Counted from the stretch's first letter, positions 7,945 to 17,964 are shown. The stretch: DNA of 49,495 nt from Bacteroidota bacterium (GCA_023251555.1 JAHEYN010000003.1:107014-156508); one strand, 5' to 3'. The notes: generated from the sequence alone by a model not told the origin. Program-made: numbers and translations.

Positions 7945-10635
7945 ATGTCAGAAGAAAAAAACATAAGGCTCAGTAAAATAGCCCGGGAGTTAAATATCGG
8001 TATCCATACCATCACCGATTTTCTTGCATCCAAAGGGAATAAGATAGATCATAATCCCAATACGAAGATTGGTGACGATCTTTACCGTCTTCTTCTGAAG
8101 GAATTCCAGCCTGATAAGTTTGCCAAGGAAGAGTCCCAGATGGTGGCAAAAAGTGCTGCTGTTAAGAAGGATAGCATTGTCCTTGAAGCCCAGCCGGATC
8201 TCAATAAGGTGCCCGGCAGGAAGGATAGTGAGCAGGATGAGATCCTGATTAAAAATATCGGTGCACATCCTTTTTCAGGAACACCGGAAGACGGCCCCCG
8301 GGAAGAGGTGATCAAAGCCAAAGCGGATAAGCTTGAAGGATTGAAGGTGGTTGGAAGTATCAATGTTGAACCTCCTGTCACCAAGGGAAAAAAGGGTGCT
8401 TCGAAAAAAACCGCGCCTCCCGTCCCGGAAGAAACGCCCCCGGCTTCTCCTGCGCCACCTTCTGAAAATCTTCCCCCTCAGGAAGAGGAACCCTTTCGCC
8501 TTGAGCGGGAAAAACTGCAGGGCCCTGTTATTGTCGGCAAAATGGATCTTCCATCCGAGCCGCCCAAGCGGAAACCTGTGGCTTCTTCCTCCGGTGTTGA
8601 CAGGGATCAGTCGGGCCGGAAAAAGAAACGGAAACGGAAAGAACGCCCTGTTAATTCCGGTTACTCTCAGGGTGAGCGCGGGCTCAGAGAAAAAGGACAT
8701 GAAAAAAATCCGGCCCGTGAAGAGGTCAGTGATAAGGAGATACAGGACCAGATTAAAGCAACACTTGCAAAACTCAGCGGACCCGGCAAATCCAGGAGCG
8801 CAAAATACCGCAGGCAGAAAAGGGATGAAGCCAGCCAGGTTGCACAGGAGGCTGTGGCAGAACAGGAAGCGCAAAAGAATATTTTAAAAGTTACGGAGTT
8901 TGTGTCGGCAAGTGAACTGGCAAAAATGATGAACCTGCCCGTTAATGATATTATCTCAAGCTGCCTGAGCCTGGGACTTTTCGTTTCAATCAACCAGCGC
9001 CTCGACGCTGAAACCATCTCCGTGGTGGCTGAAGAGTTCGGTCATAAGGTTGAATTTGTAACCGCAGACATACAGGAAGATACCGCTGAAGAAGATGAAG
9101 ACAACGGGAATCCGGAAGATATGGTTCCAAGGCCTCCTATCGTTACGGTGATGGGACATGTGGATCATGGGAAAACATCTCTCCTCGACTATATCAGGAA
9201 AGCCAATGTGATAGCGGGAGAGGCTGGCGGAATCACACAGCACATAGGGGCATACGAGGTGACCCTTGAGAACAATAAACAGATTACCTTTCTTGATACT
9301 CCTGGTCACGAAGCATTCACCGCCATGCGCGCCAGGGGTGCTAAAATAACGGATGTTGCGATTATTGTCGTTGCTGCGGACGACAGCGTTATGCCACAGA
9401 CAGTAGAGGCGATTAACCATGCCCAGGCTGCAGGAGTGCCGCTGATTTTTGCCATCAATAAGATAGACAAGCCCGGTGCTAACGCGGAAAAGATACGTGA
9501 ACAGCTTTCCAAGATGAATATCCTGGTGGAGGAGTGGGGCGGCAAATACCAGTGCCAGGAAATCTCTGCCAAGAAAGGGGAAAAGATTGACCTTCTCCTC
9601 GAAAAAGTATTGCTGGAGTCTGACCTGCTTGAACTAAAAGCCAATCCGAAAGGTCCGGCGAAAGGCACCGTGATAGAATCTTCTCTTGATAAAGGAAGGG
9701 GATATATCATGACAGTGCTTGTTCAGTCTGGCACCCTCAGGCTGGGGGATATTGTCCTTGCGGGAAGCTACAGCGGCCGTGTGAAAGCACTGTTCAATGA
9801 AAGAGGCAACAAGGCAGAAGAAGCAGGGCCCGCCACACCCGTGCTTGTGCTCGGAATGGACGGGGCCCCTCAGGCAGGAGACACTTTTAAAGTCATGTAC
9901 GATGAACGAAAAGCCAGGGATATCGCCAACAGGCGCATGCAGCTTATCCGCGAACAGGGCATACGCACCCATAAGCATATTACGCTTGAAGAAGTCGGCA
10001 GAAGGCTTGCAATCGGCAATTTTAAAGAGCTGAACATTATTGTGAAAGGCGACGTGGACGGCTCTGTTGAGGCATTGTCTGATGCCCTCCTTAAACTCTC
10101 CACTTCAGAGATCCAGGTGAATGTCATACATAAGTCGGTAGGACAGATAAGCGAATCTGATGTGCTGCTCGCTTCCGCTTCTAATGCCGTAATCGTGGGC
10201 TTCCAGGTGAGACCTTCACTGAATGCAAGAAAAATTGCCGAGCAGGAACAGATTGATATCCGCCTTTATTCCATTATCTATGATGCCATCAATGAAGTGA
10301 AAATGGCTATGGAGGGAATGCTGACCCCAGAATTCCAGGAAAAAATTGTCTGCAACATTGAAGTACGTGAAGTGTTTAAAATCACGAAGGTGGGAACCAT
10401 TGCCGGCTGTATGGTGAAAGACGGGAAAATAACACGCCAGACGAAGGTCCGCGTGATCCGCGATGGCATTGTGGTTTATACCGGAGAACTCTCTTCCCTG
10501 AAACGCTTTAAGGATGATGTGAAAGAAGTGGCGTCAGGCTATGAATGTGGCTTGGGGATTAATAACTTCAATGATATGAAAGTGGGGGATATCGTGGAAG
10601 GATACGAGCAGGTTGCTGTGAAACGGACTATCTGA
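7945..10635 (+). CDS. infB: Translation initiation factor IF-2
   Basis: 896 aa. IF-2 is the GTPase that delivers initiator tRNA to the 30S subunit. It begins with an IF2_N helix ([21 protein letters not shown]), then about 300 residues of low-complexity Lys/Glu/Pro-rich linker, then a second IF2_N-like segment ([20 protein letters not shown]). The G domain follows from residue about 395: G1 [10 protein letters not shown]3 DTPGHEAF, G4 NKID. Domains II, III and the C-terminal fMet-tRNA-binding domain are complete. It is the third gene of the operon, 49 bp after nusA, and is convergent with the SPOR gene. Confidence 0.97.
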   Translation: MSEEKNIRLSKIARELNIGIHTITDFLASKGNKIDHNPNTKIGDDLYRLLLKEFQPDKFAKEESQMVAKSAAVKKDSIVLEAQPDLNKVPGRKDSEQDEILIKNIGAHPFSGTPEDGPREEVIKAKADKLEGLKVVGSINVEPPVTKGKKGASKKTAPPVPEETPPASPAPPSENLPPQEEEPFRLEREKLQGPVIVGKMDLPSEPPKRKPVASSSGVDRDQSGRKKKRKRKERPVNSGYSQGERGLREKGHEKNPAREEVSDKEIQDQIKATLAKLSGPGKSRSAKYRRQKRDEASQVAQEAVAEQEAQKNILKVTEFVSASELAKMMNLPVNDIISSCLSLGLFVSINQRLDAETISVVAEEFGHKVEFVTADIQEDTAEEDEDNGNPEDMVPRPPIVTVMGHVDHGKTSLLDYIRKANVIAGEAGGITQHIGAYEVTLENNKQITFLDTPGHEAFTAMRARGAKITDVAIIVVAADDSVMPQTVEAINHAQAAGVPLIFAINKIDKPGANAEKIREQLSKMNILVEEWGGKYQCQEISAKKGEKIDLLLEKVLLESDLLELKANPKGPAKGTVIESSLDKGRGYIMTVLVQSGTLRLGDIVLAGSYSGRVKALFNERGNKAEEAGPATPVLVLGMDGAPQAGDTFKVMYDERKARDIANRRMQLIREQGIRTHKHITLEEVGRRLAIGNFKELNIIVKGDVDGSVEALSDALLKLSTSEIQVNVIHKSVGQISESDVLLASASNAVIVGFQVRPSLNARKIAEQEQIDIRLYSIIYDAINEVKMAMEGMLTPEFQEKIVCNIEVREVFKITKVGTIAGCMVKDGKITRQTKVRVIRDGIVVYTGELSSLKRFKDDVKEVASGYECGLGINNFNDMKVGDIVEGYEQVAVKRTI

Positions 10636-10656
10636 TTTCCCGGTTTCAAGGCGTTT

Positions 10657-11076
10657 TTATTCGCCTGGCTTTATATCATCTTTTACAATAAACGCTCCCC
10701 CGAAATCAGCCGCAATCCGGTGATAAAAATTAAATGCATCTGAACGCGTCCTGAAATCACCTACGCGCACTTTGTAGTCCGGCTGCCGGTAAACGAGATA
10801 AGCGTTTACATCAGGATATTGTTTCAGGAAATCAGATTTGATGGTGTTGGCTTTCTTTTTTTCCGTTCCGAAGAACAATTGTACCCTGTACCCCGGGATG
10901 GTCTGCTTTTCTTCATTTACCTGCTTATGAATGTCAAGCAGGGAGTCTATGCGGTGGTCCCGGTGAATCTCTATTTTCCCTTCTTTGGCTTTCTTCCCCG
11001 GATCCGAAGCCTGGCCTGCTGCAGCAAAAATGCTCCCGGCTGTAAATAGTATTATAAGATAAAGAGAAGGAGGCAT
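10657..11076 (-). CDS. Exported SPOR-domain protein
   Basis: 139 aa. The N terminus is a signal peptide (LYLIILFTAGSIFAAAGQ). After a charged linker comes a SPOR domain of about 75 residues (PGYRVQLFFG to GAFIVKDD), with the family-type YKVRVGDFRTRSDAFNFY segment. SPOR domains bind denuded peptidoglycan glycan strands, so the protein probably acts in the periplasm at division or remodelling sites. No catalytic domain is attached. It is a single gene, convergent with infB (21 bp apart). A minus-strand TATTTTTG box lies just upstream. Confidence 0.85.
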   Translation of the reverse strand: MPPSLYLIILFTAGSIFAAAGQASDPGKKAKEGKIEIHRDHRIDSLLDIHKQVNEEKQTIPGYRVQLFFGTEKKKANTIKSDFLKQYPDVNAYLVYRQPDYKVRVGDFRTRSDAFNFYHRIAADFGGAFIVKDDIKPGE

Positions 11077-11095
11077 GCAGGATAAATAATCTTTT

Positions 11096-11103
11096 CAAAA
11101 ATA
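11096..11103 (-). promoter_or_regulatory. -7 box (TATTTTTG) of the SPOR gene
   Basis: It matches TAnnTTTG on the minus strand, 19 bp before the ATG at 11076. No convincing -33 TTG is visible, so confidence is moderate. Confidence 0.4.
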
Positions 11104-11154
11104 AAGAAAATTATTTGGTTGAGGAGATAAAAAATAAAAGTACAACAGGTTTTT

Positions 11155-11265
11155 ATGCCAGGGTGAACTATTTGCAAAGTTATGACACTATTCCCCCGGG
11201 CACTGGGCCTGCCGAAGTGCTGAATGATATCTCAAAACTGTCCGGGTGTTCTTTATTTCTGTAAA
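11155..11265 (+). CDS. Possible 36-residue small ORF
   Basis: The 294-bp gap between the SPOR gene and the glycogen synthase-like gene holds one short frame: ATG 11155, ending KLSGCSLFL. Its codon choice resembles the neighbours. It has no promoter or ribosome-binding signal that I can see, and I recognise no family. It may be a chance ORF or a remnant. The rest of the gap holds the SPOR and glgA-like promoters. Confidence 0.2.
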
Positions 11266-11294
11266 GGCACACTCGGCAAAGGGCTGATGTTTAA

Positions 11295-11326
11295 TTGAAT
11301 TTTTATTAATATATTTTGTATCTTTG
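11295..11326 (+). promoter_or_regulatory. Promoter of the glycogen synthase-like/DUF4270/glmS group (TTG-N21-TATCTTTG)
   Basis: TTG at 11295-11297 and TATCTTTG at 11319-11326 have a 21-bp spacer. Predicted start is near 11333, about 38 nt before the ATG at 11371. Confidence 0.65.
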
Positions 11327-11370
11327 CATAACTTTTCATATACCTCAAACCAAGTCTAAATCCATATATC

Positions 11371-12198
11371 ATGAAAAAGGCCAAAATTTTGTTTGTTTCG
11401 CAGGAAATTGTCCCCTATCTTGAAGAAACCCCTACGGCACGCATCGCGCGAAGCTTACCGCAGGGAATCCAGGAAAGAGGCAAGGAGATACGGACGTTCA
11501 TGCCCCGTTTCGGCCTTATCAATGAGAGAAGAAACCAATTGCACGAAGTCATACGTTTATCAGGAATGAACCTGATTATTGATGATACTGACCATCCTCT
11601 TATAATTAAAGTGGCTTCCATACAGGCAGCAAGAATGCAGGTTTATTTCATTGACAACGAAGAATACTTCAGCCGCAAGAACGTTTTCAGAGATGCCGGG
11701 AACAAATTCCATAAGGATAATGACGACAGGGCGATATTCTTCTGCCGGGGTGTGCTTGAAACTGTTAAAAAATTAGGATGGAACCCGGATATTATTCATT
11801 GCCACGGCTGGATGACAGCTCTTATACCTCTGTACATCAAAACGAGCTACAGGGAAGACCCTGTATACAGGAACACAAAAGTGGTCTATTCTTTTTATGA
11901 CCATGCCTTTACGGAAAAGTTCAGTGACAACTTCAGCACAAAGCTGAAGCTGGAAGGCATCACAAATGAAGATGTCAAACATCTTAAAGAACCGAATTAC
12001 GTAAACCTTAACATGCTTGCCGCGAAGTTTTCTGACGGTATTATCAAAGGAAGCGAGAAAATTCATCCCCAGCTCGATGCCTTGCTGAAAAAACGCGACA
12101 AACCTTCTTTAACATACCAGCAGCCGGATGAATTCATTGATGCCTATTCTGATTTTTATGATGACCTGCTGGTGGAGGATTCTGTGCTGGCAGACTAA
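11371..12198 (+). CDS. Glycogen/starch synthase N-terminal (GT5) domain protein
   Basis: 275 aa, about 60% of a full GlgA. It has the GT5 N-terminal Rossmann half: KILFVSQEIVPYLEET in place of the usual E.xP..K.GGL.DV region, then DDRAIFFCRGVLETVKKL and DIIHCHGWMTALIPLYIK. The second GT-B domain with the nucleotide-sugar site is absent, and the KxGGL ADP-glucose loop looks degenerate. A stand-alone form like this is recurrent in Bacteroidota, usually beside DUF4270 and glmS genes. Catalysis is therefore doubtful; a binding or regulatory role in envelope glycan supply is an inference. DUF4270 starts 2 bp downstream. Confidence 0.85.
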   Translation: MKKAKILFVSQEIVPYLEETPTARIARSLPQGIQERGKEIRTFMPRFGLINERRNQLHEVIRLSGMNLIIDDTDHPLIIKVASIQAARMQVYFIDNEEYFSRKNVFRDAGNKFHKDNDDRAIFFCRGVLETVKKLGWNPDIIHCHGWMTALIPLYIKTSYREDPVYRNTKVVYSFYDHAFTEKFSDNFSTKLKLEGITNEDVKHLKEPNYVNLNMLAAKFSDGIIKGSEKIHPQLDALLKKRDKPSLTYQQPDEFIDAYSDFYDDLLVEDSVLAD

Positions 12199-12200
12199 TC

Positions 12201-13505
12201 ATGACATTCGGTTCTCCTGATAAAAAAATAATTTCCCGGTATATTGCCTGTACCGGGATATTTTTTTCCGTCCTGCTTGTTTCGTGCAGCGAGCCGAGCA
12301 TTGTGGGTATGGATGTTCAGCCCAAAAATGATTTGCTCCAGGCCTCTTTCAGCGATACCCTGTCTCTTGTTACTTATTCCGTAAGGGAAGATTCAGTACC
12401 GACTGATGAAACCCTCCTCAACCTGCTTGGCAGCTACAGGGATCCTGTATTCGGAAGAACCACAGCCAGCTTCTATTCTCAGTTTCTGCTTTCGAGCGAA
12501 AATGTGAATTTCGGCAACACTCCCAAATACGATTCCATTGTGCTTTCTCTTACCTTTAAAGGGTATTATGGAGACACCTCGGCTATTCAGAATGTAAGAG
12601 TGTATGAGTTGAAAGAAAGCATAAGCAAGTTGTCCCGTTATTATTCCACTAATACATTTAATGCCAGTCCCCAACTGGGAGCGCTGAGCTTTTTGCCCCG
12701 CCCTTCCGACAGTGTGACTGTAGGAGGCCGCATGGAAGCGCCCCAGGTCAGAATCCGGCTGGACGATGCCTTGGGCATCAGGCTCTTGGCACAGTCCGGG
12801 ACCGACCAACTGATCAATAATGCGAACTTCCTGGAGTACTTCAAGGGCATTTATGTTTTTGCGGATGATGTCAATATTCCCGGCCAGGGGGCTATCATGT
12901 ACTTTGACATGTTATCTTCTTCCTCAAGGATTACGCTTTACTACAATGACTCCCTCCACTTTGATTTTGTCTGTAACCAGAACAATGCCAGGATTAATCA
13001 CTTTACCCATGACTACTCCGGTACTCCTCCCCTGGAACAGTTTGCAGGAACAGCGTCTGATACAAACCTTGTTTATCTGCAGAGCATGGCGGGTTCCAGG
13101 GCACGGATATTAATGCCGTTCCTGAAAAATTTCGCCTCCTCCGGTGCTGTGGCTGTACACAAAGCAGAACTGCTTATTACAGTTGACAGTGCAGCTACGG
13201 GGAGCTATGCACCCATACCAAGGCTGGCACTCACAAAAACAGATGCTGCAGCTACCGCAGTTCAGTTCCTGGATGATGAGTTTGAAGGAGATTCTTATTT
13301 CGGAGGTACTTATGACGCTGCGTCCCGAACATACAAATTCAACGTCGGGAAATATATTCAGGAAGTGCTGAATGGCAGCCTCCCCGACTACGGGTTATAT
13401 TTGTTACCTTCGGGATCGGCTACCGGTGCGGGCAGGTCAGTAATCTGCGGCGGAAGGAATCCATTGCACAGGATGAAACTAAACCTGGTATATACAAAGC
13501 TATAG
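12201..13505 (+). CDS. DUF4270 family lipoprotein
   Basis: 434 aa. The N terminus is a lipoprotein signal with lipobox VLLVSC (Cys29), followed by SEPS, an acidic residue near the +2 position as in exported Bacteroidota lipoproteins. The mature part is beta-rich with the family pattern: VGMDVQPKNDLL, repeated YDSIVLSL / VRVYEL strands, and a C-terminal YGLYLLPSG segment. It is probably an outer-membrane lipoprotein; the family has no proven biochemical role. It lies 2 bp after the GT5-like gene and 5 bp before glmS, so the three are probably one transcript. Confidence 0.88.
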   Translation: MTFGSPDKKIISRYIACTGIFFSVLLVSCSEPSIVGMDVQPKNDLLQASFSDTLSLVTYSVREDSVPTDETLLNLLGSYRDPVFGRTTASFYSQFLLSSENVNFGNTPKYDSIVLSLTFKGYYGDTSAIQNVRVYELKESISKLSRYYSTNTFNASPQLGALSFLPRPSDSVTVGGRMEAPQVRIRLDDALGIRLLAQSGTDQLINNANFLEYFKGIYVFADDVNIPGQGAIMYFDMLSSSSRITLYYNDSLHFDFVCNQNNARINHFTHDYSGTPPLEQFAGTASDTNLVYLQSMAGSRARILMPFLKNFASSGAVAVHKAELLITVDSAATGSYAPIPRLALTKTDAAATAVQFLDDEFEGDSYFGGTYDAASRTYKFNVGKYIQEVLNGSLPDYGLYLLPSGSATGAGRSVICGGRNPLHRMKLNLVYTKL

Positions 13506-13510
13506 CAACC

Positions 13511-15346
13511 ATGTGCGGTATTGTGGCATATATAGGAAAGAGGGAAGCCTACCCTATTCTTATCAAAGGCCTCCAGCGGCTTGAATACCGCGGGTATGAC
13601 AGTGCAGGCATCGCCCTGCTGAACGGGGCTCTCAGCGTCTATAAAAAAGCAGGAAAGGTCAGTGATCTGGCGGAATTTGTAAAAGACAAAAACCTTACAG
13701 GCACTGTCGGAATGGGCCACACCCGCTGGGCCACCCACGGGGAACCGAATGACCGCAACGCCCATCCCCACTACTCCGAATCAGAAACCCTTGCTATCAT
13801 TCATAACGGCATCATTGAAAATTACGCCTCCATCAAAGAAGAGTTAATGAAAAGGGGGCACACTTTCCGCAGTGACACCGATACCGAGGTTCTTATCCAC
13901 CTGATAGAGGACATATACAAACATGAGCAGGTAGAACTGGAGGAGGCGGTCAGGCTTGCTCTTGCCGAAGTGGTTGGTGCCTATGCAATTGTAATTCTTT
14001 CGAAGGAAAGCCCCAATGAGCTCATTGCAGCCCGCAAAGGCAGCCCCATTGTGGTGGGTGTTGGCAAAGATGAATACTTTATAGCCTCCGATGCCACGCC
14101 TATCGTGGAATATACCAAGAATGTGATCTACCTTAATGATGGAGAGGTCGCTATTGTAAAGGATAGCCAGCTTGTCATCAAGACAATAGAGAACAAGATA
14201 AAAACTCCTTATATACAGGAACTGGAGATACACCTTGAGATGCTTGAAAAAGGCGGGTATGCTCATTTCATGCTGAAAGAAATTTACGAACAGCCCCGTT
14301 CTATATGGGACAGCATGCGTGGCCGTATTGATGCCAAGAGGGGACGCCTTAAACTTGGCGGTATCGGCGAATATGAAAAAAAGTTTGTGCAGGCCGACCG
14401 TATTATTATCGTTGCATGCGGGACTTCATGGCATGCCGGCCTGGTTGCAGAATATCTTTTTGAAGACCTGGCAAGAATACCCGTAGAGGTGGAATACGCT
14501 TCGGAGTTCCGCTACCGAAATCCCGTGATTCATGAAAGCGATATCGTAATCGCTATTTCCCAGTCAGGGGAAACAGCCGACACCCTTGCTGCCATTGAAC
14601 TTGCAAAAGCCCGGGGTGCAACTATTTTCGGAGTTTGCAATGTCGTTGGATCTTCCATACCCAGGGCTACGCATGCAGGTTCATACACTCATGCAGGCCC
14701 GGAGATAGGCGTAGCATCTACAAAAGCTTTTACCGCACAGGTAACGGTACTTACGCTTATGGCCCTGGAACTTGCCGGCAGAAAAGGAACCGTTGCCGAA
14801 TCAAGGCTGCATGCACTCCTGAACGAATTAGACAGTATTCCCGGAAAAGTTGAACAGACACTTAAAGTGAACGATGCCGTAAAGCAGATTGCCGGGAAAT
14901 TCAAGGATGCAAGAAATTTTCTTTACCTCGGCAGAGGTTACGGTTTTCCCGTTGCACTTGAAGGAGCGTTAAAACTTAAAGAGATCTCCTATATACATGC
15001 AGAAGGATACCCTGCGGCGGAAATGAAACACGGCCCCATCGCTCTTATTGACGAGGCCATGCCCGTAGTAGTAATCGCCACCAGGCATAGTTCCTACGAA
15101 AAAGTGGTAAGCAACATCCAGGAGGTAAAGGCAAGAAAAGGAAAAATCATTGCCATTGTAACCGAAGGAGATGAGATTGTGAGGAAGATGGCCGACTATG
15201 TGATCGAGATTCCTGATACCGATGAAGTGCTCGTTCCCCTTGTATCGGTTATCCCCCTTCAGCTTCTTGCATACCATATCGCGGTAATGCGCGGTTGCAA
15301 CGTGGACCAGCCCAGAAACCTTGCAAAATCGGTAACTGTCGAGTAA
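13511..15346 (+). CDS. glmS: Glutamine-fructose-6-phosphate aminotransferase (isomerizing)
   Basis: 611 aa, normal length. It makes glucosamine-6-phosphate, the first step towards UDP-GlcNAc for peptidoglycan and LPS. The N-terminal glutaminase has the nucleophile Cys2 (MCGIVAYIG) and substrate-binding RYRGYDSAG- and GHTRWATHG-type motifs. Two SIS domains follow (ACGTSWHAG and SQSGETADT in the first; LGRGYGFPVALEGALKLKE in the second). The conserved C terminus ends DQPRNLAKSVTVE. No glmS ribozyme is present in the 5-bp gap upstream. It is convergent with hemB. Confidence 0.97.
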   Translation: MCGIVAYIGKREAYPILIKGLQRLEYRGYDSAGIALLNGALSVYKKAGKVSDLAEFVKDKNLTGTVGMGHTRWATHGEPNDRNAHPHYSESETLAIIHNGIIENYASIKEELMKRGHTFRSDTDTEVLIHLIEDIYKHEQVELEEAVRLALAEVVGAYAIVILSKESPNELIAARKGSPIVVGVGKDEYFIASDATPIVEYTKNVIYLNDGEVAIVKDSQLVIKTIENKIKTPYIQELEIHLEMLEKGGYAHFMLKEIYEQPRSIWDSMRGRIDAKRGRLKLGGIGEYEKKFVQADRIIIVACGTSWHAGLVAEYLFEDLARIPVEVEYASEFRYRNPVIHESDIVIAISQSGETADTLAAIELAKARGATIFGVCNVVGSSIPRATHAGSYTHAGPEIGVASTKAFTAQVTVLTLMALELAGRKGTVAESRLHALLNELDSIPGKVEQTLKVNDAVKQIAGKFKDARNFLYLGRGYGFPVALEGALKLKEISYIHAEGYPAAEMKHGPIALIDEAMPVVVIATRHSSYEKVVSNIQEVKARKGKIIAIVTEGDEIVRKMADYVIEIPDTDEVLVPLVSVIPLQLLAYHIAVMRGCNVDQPRNLAKSVTVE

Positions 15347-15367
15347 GCACGGAAGCAGCTTATATTT

Positions 15368-16336
15368 TCAGAGCCACTTTTTTTCCAGCAAATCCTTTAC
15401 GTGATAACTGATTATGATATCAGCTCCGGCGCGGGCAAAGGCGTACATGTTCTCCATTACAATTGATCTCTCATCCACCAGTCCTTGCCGGGCAGCGGCT
15501 TTCACCATTGAGTATTCTCCCGAAACATTATAACATGCAACAGGCAGAAGACTTTCCCGCCTCAGGCGGGCAATCACATCAAGATAAGCAAGCGCTGGCT
15601 TTACCATTAAAATATCCGCCCCTTCATATTCATCGGCAAGAGCTTCCTTAACTGCCTCCCTGCCATTGCGGAAATCCATCTGGTAGGTCTTCCTGTCTCC
15701 ATGCTGAGGTGCAGAGGAGGCTGCCTCGCGGAAAGGCCCGTAGTAAGCAGAGGCAAACTTTGCAGCATAAGACATTACAGGGATGTTTTCAAACCCATTG
15801 TTGTCAAGAATGTTGCGGATAGCCCTCACCCTCCCGTCCATCATGTCTGACGGCGCCACCATGTCCACTCCTGACCGTGCATGTGACAGCGCCATCTTTG
15901 CCAGTATATCTACGGATTTATCATTGTGTACGATGCCGTGTTCAACAATTCCGCAATGCCCGTGATCTGTATAAGCACAAAGGCAGATGTCCGATATGAT
16001 ATACAACTCATTTCCGAAATATTTCTTAAGGCTTTTGATTGCGGTTGCGGCAACGGAACCGTGACTATAAGAAGCCTGCGCACCACGCGTTTTTTTCTCT
16101 CCCGTTCCGAATATTAAGATCTTGTTTATCCCCAGTTTCATTCCCTTTTCTGCCTCTCTGACGAGCTCATCCGGGGAGAAACGGCAGATGCCCGGCATGG
16201 CTGCTATGGGGGAAATCACTTTTTTCCCCGGCACAACAAAGCAGGGGTAGATAAACATGTCTTTCGAAAGCCTTGTTTCTGCAACAGCTTCACGGAATAT
16301 GGGATGGCTCCTTAATCTTCTGTACCTGTATTGCAT
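15368..16336 (-). CDS. hemB: Delta-aminolevulinic acid dehydratase (porphobilinogen synthase)
   Basis: 322 aa. It condenses two aminolevulinate molecules to porphobilinogen. The two Schiff-base lysines are present: K193 in SYAAKFASAYYGPFREAA and K246 in DILMVKPALAYLD. The Cys triad C118, C120 and C128 (DICLCAYTDHGHCG) marks the zinc-dependent type. ATG 16336 (MQYRYRRLR) is the family start; the frame is open further upstream but overlaps the hemCD end. It is the last gene of hemA-hemCD-hemB, 19 bp after hemCD. Confidence 0.97.
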   Translation of the reverse strand: MQYRYRRLRSHPIFREAVAETRLSKDMFIYPCFVVPGKKVISPIAAMPGICRFSPDELVREAEKGMKLGINKILIFGTGEKKTRGAQASYSHGSVAATAIKSLKKYFGNELYIISDICLCAYTDHGHCGIVEHGIVHNDKSVDILAKMALSHARSGVDMVAPSDMMDGRVRAIRNILDNNGFENIPVMSYAAKFASAYYGPFREAASSAPQHGDRKTYQMDFRNGREAVKEALADEYEGADILMVKPALAYLDVIARLRRESLLPVACYNVSGEYSMVKAAARQGLVDERSIVMENMYAFARAGADIIISYHVKDLLEKKWL

Positions 16337-16355
16337 GATATTGTTGTTTTGTACG

Positions 16356-17936
16356 TCATAAACTGAATACTGCCTGCAACAGACCCATGTCGTCAAAGGA
16401 AGGAGGTTCTTTACTGACCCTTGCGCCTGTCTTCCTGAGGGTGTGGGCAGTAGCACCGCCCATGGCAATGACCTTCTGCTGGGGAGATATCTTATTTTTC
16501 CCGTTTCTGAAAAAAGCTTCCACGTTGGACGGACTGGTAAAAACTAATATTCCTGTATCCGGCGGAAGAATAAAATTCTCTCCCTGGTAAATGGTTTCGT
16601 AAACCGGGATGTCAAATACTTTTTCTTTTTTCGGGAACTGCTGCTGTATGCTCCGCATACTTTCTTTTGCCTGGGGGAAAAGCACTGTTTTATTTCCTGC
16701 CACGGATGCAAACTGTTTTCCTGTAAGCCTGGTATCGGCAGAATATCCGATAAAATCAGCTCTGACACCATGGCTGCGGAGTTCGGCTGCTGTGGATTTT
16801 CCTACGGCCCCGAATTTTTTACCGTCAATATCCGGCTTAAGTTCAAAAAAATATTTTACCGCATGCTTACTGGAAAAGAAAACCCATTCCGTTTGAGGAA
16901 TATTTTTTACGGGAAGGGGCTTGATTTCAATAAGTGTCTTGCATGTAACCCTGTATCCGTGGCCTGAAAGAATATCCGCGAAAAGGTCGTGTTTCCTTGG
17001 ATTGCGTGTGATAAACACAGGCGATGGTTTTACATTTTTAATTTTTTCCGCTATTTTTTCCGCTAAGCCATCGGCCTGTTTTGATTCAAAGTAAAAATAC
17101 TTCGGGAGGCTTGTTCCGGTCTCAGCTTTTGCAGCCCACACTTTAAACAGAATTTTTCCACCTTCATCTTCATCTTTTTCGCAATACACCCCGAGCGGGA
17201 GCTGGCACCCACCGTCAAAAAGGTTCAACACTTTCCGTTCAATACTTATTGCCTCCGAAACGGAAACGTCATTAAGTTCTGACAGGAGAGCAGCAAGTTC
17301 TTTTTCGCCCGCTCTCATCTCAAGGGCAAGCACTCCCTGGGCCGGAGCGGGGATAAATTCTTTCGGGGAAAGCTTTTCATTAATAAATTCTGCAAGATCT
17401 ATTTCCAGGCGGTTCACGCCCGCGGCGGCGATAAGAATAGCGTCATATTGTTTTTCCCGCAGTTTCCTTATCCTCGTCGGGACATTGCCTCTCAGTTCTT
17501 TAATCACTACGTCGCTGCGTAATGCAAGAAGCTGTGACTTTCTTCTTACCGATGAAGTACCCACAACAGCGCCGGTTCTGAGAGAAAATTTTTTCCGTTC
17601 ATCTGCAGCCTCTTTATTTATGAGCAAAAGTTCTGAAGGGTCCTCTCTTCCGGAGACAGCAGCAATCATGAGCCCATCCGGAAGGGATGTGGGGAGGTCT
17701 TTGTGAGAGTGGACGGCAAGGTCAATCTCTTTCTTCAGCAGTGCATCTTCTATTTCTTTGGTAAAAAAACCTTTGCCTTCCATCTTGTCAAACCCTGTAT
17801 CCGGGATCAAATCGCCTCTGGTTTTGATAGTTTTCAGCTGTGCATCTGCTCCAAGCTCCCGGAGCTTTGCAAGTATATAATTAGCCTGCCATAATGCAAG
17901 TTCGCTGCCGCGTGAACCTATGATTACCTTTTTCAA
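16356..17936 (-). CDS. hemCD: Hydroxymethylbilane synthase / uroporphyrinogen-III synthase fusion
   Basis: 526 aa. Residues 1 to about 300 are HemC: IIGSRGSELALWQA at the N terminus, KTRGD, HSHKDLP, and GGCQLPLGVYC with the Cys that carries the dipyrromethane cofactor. Residues about 305-526 are HemD: SPVFITRNP, VFFSSKHAVKYF, GAVGKSTAAEL, LVFTSPSNVEAFF, and AMGGATAHTLRKTG near the end. So one protein makes hydroxymethylbilane and closes it to uroporphyrinogen III. The start is TTG 17936, since no ATG precedes the conserved KVIIGSRGS. No stop or frame change lies between the halves. It is the middle gene of the heme operon. Confidence 0.93.
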   Translation of the reverse strand: MKKVIIGSRGSELALWQANYILAKLRELGADAQLKTIKTRGDLIPDTGFDKMEGKGFFTKEIEDALLKKEIDLAVHSHKDLPTSLPDGLMIAAVSGREDPSELLLINKEAADERKKFSLRTGAVVGTSSVRRKSQLLALRSDVVIKELRGNVPTRIRKLREKQYDAILIAAAGVNRLEIDLAEFINEKLSPKEFIPAPAQGVLALEMRAGEKELAALLSELNDVSVSEAISIERKVLNLFDGGCQLPLGVYCEKDEDEGGKILFKVWAAKAETGTSLPKYFYFESKQADGLAEKIAEKIKNVKPSPVFITRNPRKHDLFADILSGHGYRVTCKTLIEIKPLPVKNIPQTEWVFFSSKHAVKYFFELKPDIDGKKFGAVGKSTAAELRSHGVRADFIGYSADTRLTGKQFASVAGNKTVLFPQAKESMRSIQQQFPKKEKVFDIPVYETIYQGENFILPPDTGILVFTSPSNVEAFFRNGKNKISPQQKVIAMGGATAHTLRKTGARVSKEPPSFDDMGLLQAVFSL

Positions 17937-17964
17937 TTGTATGATTCTGGGAAAGCAAACGCTT

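Noticed and set aside
10649-10666. Terminator between infB and the SPOR gene
   Set aside because: AGGCG/CGCCT is a 5-bp stem with an 8-nt loop and no T run after it; it overlaps the SPOR stop.
13506-13510. glmS ribozyme or riboswitch
   Set aside because: Only 5 bp separate DUF4270 from glmS, leaving no room.
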